Assembly: GCF_001011155.1 (NCBI RefSeq) | Contig: NZ_CP011481.1 | Coordinates: 1-64,000 of the forward strand | Direction: 5' to 3' | DNA: 64,000 bases | DNA from: Hoeflea sp. IMCC20628 | GTDB taxonomy: Bacteria; Pseudomonadota; Alphaproteobacteria; Rhizobiales; Rhizobiaceae | Part shown: positions 59,944 through 64,000 of the stretch, piece after piece | Position numbering within the stretch: the stretch's first letter is position 1 | How the letters are laid out: each line of letters starts with the position of its first letter | The notes under the pieces: model-generated | Told to the model about the DNA's origin: nothing | Databases searched by the model: none | Seen by the model: only the letters and a program-made list of their open reading frames with translations | Translations under genes and position numbers: made by a program

Positions 59944-60375
59944 ATGCAACTCAAGAATAACCTGACAAAATATTTCGTCATCGGATTTTTCGGACTCGGA
60001 TTAGTTGCTCTTGTCTCAAAGAACTTGAAGGCAGATTCCGAGACGCCGTATGCAATGGCTGGCTTGACTCAAGTGTCTGGTGAAGCACAAGCCGGTCAGG
60101 CCTTGTTTGGTGCCAACTGCGCATCTTGTCATGGCGACACTGGCGGAGGCACCGGAAAAGGGCCTCCACTGATCCATGACATTTACAATCCCGGGCATCA
60201 TCCCGATGAGGCGTTCTTCAGCGCGGTTGCCAACGGTGTTCCCCAACACCATTGGCCATACGGAAACATGCCAAGACTTAGCCAAGTGACACCGGATGAG
60301 GTCGCGAAAATAATCAGCTACGTCCGCGAAATGCAACTCGCCAACGGCATCACCTACAAACCGCACAAAATGTAA
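59944..60375 (+). CDS. cytochrome c, class I
   Basis: 143 residues from ATG 59944, chosen for AAGGAAAA upstream. N-terminal hydrophobic signal/anchor ([15 protein letters not shown]). Heme site CASCH near residue 58, axial Met in [11 protein letters not shown]. It is 15 bases before the copper ATPase gene and about 150 after the propeller, so likely co-transcribed. Probably accepts or passes electrons in periplasmic copper oxidation. Confidence 0.85.
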   Translation: MQLKNNLTKYFVIGFFGLGLVALVSKNLKADSETPYAMAGLTQVSGEAQAGQALFGANCASCHGDTGGGTGKGPPLIHDIYNPGHHPDEAFFSAVANGVPQHHWPYGNMPRLSQVTPDEVAKIISYVREMQLANGITYKPHKM

Positions 60376-60389
60376 CCGGAAGGGAATTG

Positions 60390-62780
60390 ATGATGAAAGA
60401 TGAACAAGTCGACGATCAGGTTCCTGCCAGTTTTTCCGGCACGGTTTACACCTGCTCGATGCACCTCGAAGTCAGGCGCACAGAACCCGGGGACTGTCCA
60501 AAATGCCATATGCGTCTGATACATGAGGGCGCAAACAACAGTTACGACGATGGCCATGAAGGACACGAACACGGGAGTAGCCACAGCCACGGCGGGCGCG
60601 AAGCTGTGAAGAATAGGAACGATGATCGCCAGTATGACAAGGTGCCACCTGATTACTCTGGCCCGGTCTACACTTGTCCGATGCATTCACAAGTTCGTCA
60701 GACCAAATCGGGATCATGTCCGATCTGCGGGATGGGACTCGAGCTTGAGTCGTCAGCGATGGAAGGTGACGGACCAAATCCGGAGTTGGTGGACTTCACC
60801 CGCCGCTTTTGGGTCGCGGTCGTTCTGAGTATCCCGCTCCTTGTCTTGACGATGGGACCATATGTCGGTCTTGCCGGCGTGCGAGAAATCCTGGGAGAAC
60901 GCGCGACACTCTGGATCGAATTGACCCTTGGCACGCCTGTCGTTCTCTGGTCTGGCTGGCCATTTCTTGTTCGCGGATGGACATCATTCCGAACTTTGAA
61001 GCTCAACATGTTCAGCCTGATCAGCATGGGCGTGATGGCAGCCTGGCTGTTCAGTATTGTCGCCGTTCTGGTGCCCGGTATTTTTCCGGATGGCTTCCGT
61101 AACAGTGAGGGACATGTCGGAGTCTATTTCGAAGCCGCCGCTGTGATTGTCACCCTGGTCCTTCTTGGCCAGTTGATGGAACTTCGAGCTCGCGAAGGTA
61201 CAGGCCGAGCGATCCGCGCTTTGCTGGACATGGCGGCGAAGACGGCCCACGTGATCCGGGAAAACGGGCGCGAGGAAGAAATCCCGCTCGAAGAAGTACA
61301 AGTCGGCGATCAACTGCGCGTCCGCCCGGGTGACAAGGTCCCTGTTGATGGCATCGTCCTTGATGGCCGCTCCTCGATTGACGAGAGCATGATTTCGGGA
61401 GAACCCGTCCCGATTGAAAAGGTTGCAGACGATCCGGTGACTGGAGCAACAATCAATGGCACTGGAAGTCTGATAATAGAGGCCACACGGGTTGGCGCTG
61501 ACACGATGCTTTCCCAGATCGTAGAGATGGTGGCAAACGCCCAACGCTCACGCGCACCTATCCAAAAATACGCCGACAAGGTTTCGGGCTACTTTGTTCC
61601 TGTCGTTATTAGCGTTGCGGTGCTGGCCTTCGCCGCCTGGGCGCTTTTGGGACCTAGCCCTGCGTTCTCTTATGCACTCATCGCCGCCGTCGCAGTGCTC
61701 ATCATAGCCTGCCCCTGTGCGCTCGGTCTCGCGACCCCGATGTCAATCATGACCGCGACAGGCCGTGGGGCTCAGGCTGGAGTTTTGATCAAGAATGCGG
61801 AGGCACTGGAGCGATTCGAGAAAGTCGATATCCTGATCGTGGACAAGACCGGAACTTTGACTGAAGGCAAGCCGCGTCTGGTCGCTGTATTGCCTGAAGG
61901 TGGCCATGACGAAGCCGAGGTCTTGCAGCTAGCCGCCTCTTTGGAACGGGGATCGGAACATCCGCTCGCTGAGGCGATAGTAAGAGGCGCAGAGGAACGG
62001 CACATCGAAATGACCGCCGCCACCGAATTCGAAGCCGTCACAGGGATGGGTGTGAAAGGCGTTGTTAATGGCCGCCAGATCGCGTTGGGAAATTTGAGAT
62101 TGATGACCGAGATGGGGCTGGCGGCTCCGTCACTTATGGATAAGGCAAACGCTCGTCGCGACCAAGGCGAGACAGTGATGTTCGTTGTGCTCGATGGCAC
62201 CATTGTCGGTCTGGTCTGCGTCGCCGATCCCGTAAAGGAAACCACGCCAGCAGCACTCAAAGCTCTGCACAAGCTCGGATTTCACATCATCATGGCCACA
62301 GGCGACAACGAACGGACAGCCAAGGCCGTAGCGGGACGACTGGGTATCGACGAAATTCGAGCCGATGTGCTGCCTGAGGACAAAGCACGGATCATTCGCG
62401 AACTTCAGGATATGGGCCGAAAGGTTGCCATGGCCGGCGACGGCGTAAATGACGCGCCAGCACTTGCGCAAGCCGATGTGGGCATTGCCATGGGAACTGG
62501 AGCGGACGTCGCCATCGAGAGTGCAGGCTTCACACTGGTTAGCGGCAACTTGGACGGAATTGTGCGTGCTCGGCGGCTCAGTCAGGCTACTATGCGTAAT
62601 ATCCGCCAGAACCTGTTTTTTGCCCTGGTCTACAATACCCTCGGTGTGCCGGTTGCGGCGGGATTGCTCTATCCGTGGTTTGGCATCTTGATTAGCCCGA
62701 TGTTTGCCGCCTTTGCCATGAGTGCCTCTTCGATCTCGGTCGTAATGAATTCACTTCGTCTGCGAAGCCTCAGATTCTGA
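60390..62780 (+). CDS. copA: P1B-1 copper-exporting ATPase with two N-terminal metal-binding YHS-like motifs
   Basis: About 796 residues; starts ATG 60390 or 60393 (GGAAGGGAATTG upstream). Two heavy-metal-binding domains at the N-terminus: [12 protein letters not shown]...CPKCHM and [12 protein letters not shown]...CPICGMGLE, each with Cys-x-Met-His and C-P-x-C, joined by a His-rich linker ([14 protein letters not shown]). There is no HMA GMTCxxC. The core has CPC in [23 protein letters not shown] and TGES-like SGEPVP. It exports Cu(I). Next to CopZ and another ATPase gene. Confidence 0.92.
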   Translation: MMKDEQVDDQVPASFSGTVYTCSMHLEVRRTEPGDCPKCHMRLIHEGANNSYDDGHEGHEHGSSHSHGGREAVKNRNDDRQYDKVPPDYSGPVYTCPMHSQVRQTKSGSCPICGMGLELESSAMEGDGPNPELVDFTRRFWVAVVLSIPLLVLTMGPYVGLAGVREILGERATLWIELTLGTPVVLWSGWPFLVRGWTSFRTLKLNMFSLISMGVMAAWLFSIVAVLVPGIFPDGFRNSEGHVGVYFEAAAVIVTLVLLGQLMELRAREGTGRAIRALLDMAAKTAHVIRENGREEEIPLEEVQVGDQLRVRPGDKVPVDGIVLDGRSSIDESMISGEPVPIEKVADDPVTGATINGTGSLIIEATRVGADTMLSQIVEMVANAQRSRAPIQKYADKVSGYFVPVVISVAVLAFAAWALLGPSPAFSYALIAAVAVLIIACPCALGLATPMSIMTATGRGAQAGVLIKNAEALERFEKVDILIVDKTGTLTEGKPRLVAVLPEGGHDEAEVLQLAASLERGSEHPLAEAIVRGAEERHIEMTAATEFEAVTGMGVKGVVNGRQIALGNLRLMTEMGLAAPSLMDKANARRDQGETVMFVVLDGTIVGLVCVADPVKETTPAALKALHKLGFHIIMATGDNERTAKAVAGRLGIDEIRADVLPEDKARIIRELQDMGRKVAMAGDGVNDAPALAQADVGIAMGTGADVAIESAGFTLVSGNLDGIVRARRLSQATMRNIRQNLFFALVYNTLGVPVAAGLLYPWFGILISPMFAAFAMSASSISVVMNSLRLRSLRF

Positions 62781-62793
62781 AATCTGCCACCCC

Positions 62794-62824
62794 TTGACCT
62801 TCCCATCGTGGGAAGCCCCATATC
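62794..62824 (+). promoter_or_regulatory. CueR-type (MerR-family) promoter for copZ
   Basis: -35 TTGACC (62794-62799) and -10 CATATC (62819-62824) are 19 bases apart, the long spacing MerR regulators correct by twisting DNA. The spacer holds CTTCCCATCGTGGGAAG (62799-62815), a perfect 7-base inverted repeat with a 3-base centre, the usual CueR box. No cueR gene is in the window. Confidence 0.85.
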
Positions 62825-62851
62825 AGACGAGCAGCTTTGAAAGGAAACAAA

Positions 62852-63058
62852 ATGACCTATGAGTTCGACGTCGAAAATATGACCTGTGGCCATTGCCGCG
62901 GCACGGTTGAAAAAGCGATTAAAGCAGCCGATCCCGCCGCGGTCGCAACGATCGACCTGGCCTCGAAGAAGGCGACAGTCCAAACCAGCCTTGACCCGGC
63001 CGTTATCAGGGACGCGATTAGGAATGCCGGATATCCAGTATCCTACGTGAAACTCTAA
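62852..63058 (+). CDS. copZ: copper chaperone CopZ (HMA domain)
   Basis: 68 residues from ATG 62852 with AAGGAAACAA upstream. One HMA domain: NMTCGHCRGTVEKAI with the Cys pair at about 11 and 14 and ends GYPVSYVKL. It carries Cu(I) in the cytoplasm to the ATPases. Preceded by a CueR-type promoter at 62794 and followed by a terminator, so it is its own transcript, probably with copper induction. Confidence 0.92.
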   Translation: MTYEFDVENMTCGHCRGTVEKAIKAADPAAVATIDLASKKATVQTSLDPAVIRDAIRNAGYPVSYVKL

Positions 63059-63066
63059 TTGCCAAT

Positions 63067-63104
63067 ACGGTCGCCCTCCGCAAATGTGAGGGGCGACCGT
63101 TTTT
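63067..63104 (+). terminator. terminator after copZ
   Basis: ACGGTCGCCC-TC and GAGGGGCGACCGT form a GC-rich stem (one bulged G) with a T run directly after, 9 bases past the copZ stop. Confidence 0.85.
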
Positions 63105-63351
63105 CAGTGAACTATGCAACTGCGCGGACGTCCGTTTAGGTTCCACCATAGGTCTGCTCAAATCAGGTGCGCCTCAGCCGTCCAACATATCAAGACCAAA
63201 TTCGATAGCTTGGCAATTTACGGGCCGCTTCTCTGCCGTAGTGGAGCAAGCCGTCGCTAGTTAGGCCTGATCGCCGCCCTATGGCTGCGCCAAATCATGG
63301 GGAACCTCACCGCTGCGAAACGCAGAGTCAATAAAAAACGCAAAAATGCCC

Positions 63352-63382
63352 TTGACCTTCCCATCACGGGAAGGATTACAGA
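63352..63382 (+). promoter_or_regulatory. second CueR-type promoter, for the partial copper ATPase
   Basis: TTGACC (63352-63357) and TACAGA (63377-63382) are 19 bases apart. CCTTCCC-ATCAC-GGGAAGG (63356-63374) is a perfect 7-base inverted repeat with a 5-base centre, almost the same as the copZ box. Transcription would begin near 63389, so the start at 63382 is upstream of +1 and the ATG at 63412 is the likely start. Confidence 0.85.
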
Positions 63383-63411
63383 TGTCAACGGTTAGTAAAG
63401 GAGCCGCTCAA

Positions 63412-64000
63412 ATGAATGCGATATCGAAAGTCAGGATACCCGTAGCGTCCTCCGCTACCACCGATTTCGGAATCGAAGGCATGACCTGCGCGTCTTGCGT
63501 CAATCGCGTTGAGAAGGCCATAGAAGCCGTTCCAGGCGTGACTTCTGCAACGGTAAACCTGGCGACCGAACGTGCCACCGTCACGTTCAATGAAGCGGTG
63601 CCGATGGAGACTGTGGTTCAGGCAATTGAGATGGCAGGCTACGAGCCCAGGATCGAGACACTTCAATTCGGCATTGAAGGCATGACTTGCGCTTCCTGCG
63701 TCAGTCGCGTGGAGAAAGCGATCAACGCCGTCCCGGGCGTCAGGGATGCGTCAGTCAACCTTGCAACAGAAAAGGCAACGGTTCGCGCAGTTGTGGGGAC
63801 ACCCACATCAGCATTGGAGGACGCCGTTCGCAACGCCGGCTATGATGTCCGGAGGATTGCTGCTGAGGTCACCAATGACAGTCACGGGGACCGGCGCGAC
63901 CGAGAGATCAACCGTCTGAGAATGTCGCTGGTCATTTCCGCAGTGCTTACATTTCCGCTCTTTGTTCTTGAAATGGGATCGCATCTCAGCGCGTCCATCC
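63412..64000 (+). CDS. copA: P1B-1 copper ATPase with two HMA domains (partial, runs off window)
   Basis: From ATG 63412 (AAGGAG about 8 bases upstream) about 196 codons to the window edge. Two HMA domains are seen, each with [25 protein letters not shown] and [18 protein letters not shown], nearly identical, so the second probably arose by internal duplication. The first membrane helix begins near the window edge ([18 protein letters not shown]). This is a canonical CopA architecture, unlike the pump at 60390, so the cell has at least three copper ATPases here. Confidence 0.9.
   Translation, partial: MNAISKVRIPVASSATTDFGIEGMTCASCVNRVEKAIEAVPGVTSATVNLATERATVTFNEAVPMETVVQAIEMAGYEPRIETLQFGIEGMTCASCVSRVEKAINAVPGVRDASVNLATEKATVRAVVGTPTSALEDAVRNAGYDVRRIAAEVTNDSHGDRRDREINRLRMSLVISAVLTFPLFVLEMGSHLSASI

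Noticed and set aside
1-64000. Search for CRISPR arrays, tRNA and rRNA genes.
   Set aside because: I saw no regularly spaced direct repeats of 25-40 bases with spacers, and no cloverleaf or rRNA-like sequence. The near-identical repeats at 26.2-27.3 kb are protein genes.

Overview
The window looks like an alphaproteobacterium of the Hyphomicrobiales (Rhizobiales). The grounds are the protein families and the codon use: a blc/attKLM-like lactone pathway under an IclR regulator, an Lrp-type regulator divergent from a branched-chain keto-acid dehydrogenase start, and rhizobial-style IS elements. The sequence alone gives no species.

Left part (1-16.7 kb): after a partial DnaQ-like exonuclease comes a tightly packed minus-strand run of twelve genes, 15747 down to 1327. 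In transcription order these are an SCP2-like protein, an alpha/beta hydrolase, an AttM/BlcC-type lactonase, a ribose-type ABC importer (binding protein, double ATPase, two oversized permeases), a seven-helix protein of the microbial rhodopsin fold, a flotillin/SPFH protein, a small membrane protein, a sodium:solute symporter and an iron-type alcohol dehydrogenase. A divergent IclR-family regulator (15899-16732) with palindromes between the genes probably controls the run. The rhodopsin homologue has Arg (residue 212) where the retinal-binding Lys should be, and has lost the proton acceptor and donor positions. I consider this lysine-less rhodopsin embedded in a lactone/sugar uptake and catabolism operon the most unusual thing in the window.

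Middle part (17-46 kb): this is a mobile-element-rich accessory region. A bkdR-like regulator faces the first 24 codons of bkdA1, cut off by an IS5-family element. Copper genes follow (CusF-like and cupredoxin pairs present twice, a multicopper oxidase, a TolC-like protein), then a tandem triplication of small secreted proteins, an IS110 remnant, an ECF sigma factor with a Cys-rich tail plus its decayed partial copy, and a YVTN propeller with an APC permease. At 34698-38921 lies a complete 4.2-kb IS1-like element with inverted ends and an 8-bp target duplication. It carries an ADP-ribosyltransferase-like gene with a small coupled partner, an XRE-ImmA/IrrE gene with its own operator-promoter and a partner, and two small genes. 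An EamA transporter, an IS3-family element, a patatin stump, a CPH-type copper ATPase, an IS5 remnant and an archaeal-type (type II) GAPDH complete this part.

Right part (46.8-64 kb): a second, denser copper block. It contains an acyltransferase, cytochromes c, three L,D-transpeptidases of two kinds, a DUF411 protein, a second multicopper oxidase, a two-component system, a Met-rich EF-hand protein, DUF302, a YHS protein, a second YVTN propeller, a CPC-type copper ATPase, CopZ and the start of another copper ATPase. The last two are each preceded by a textbook CueR-type 19-bp-spacer promoter. Together these genes would oxidise, bind, chaperone and export copper in periplasm and membrane, with repeated small Cys-containing secreted proteins standing at or near the head of the gene groups.
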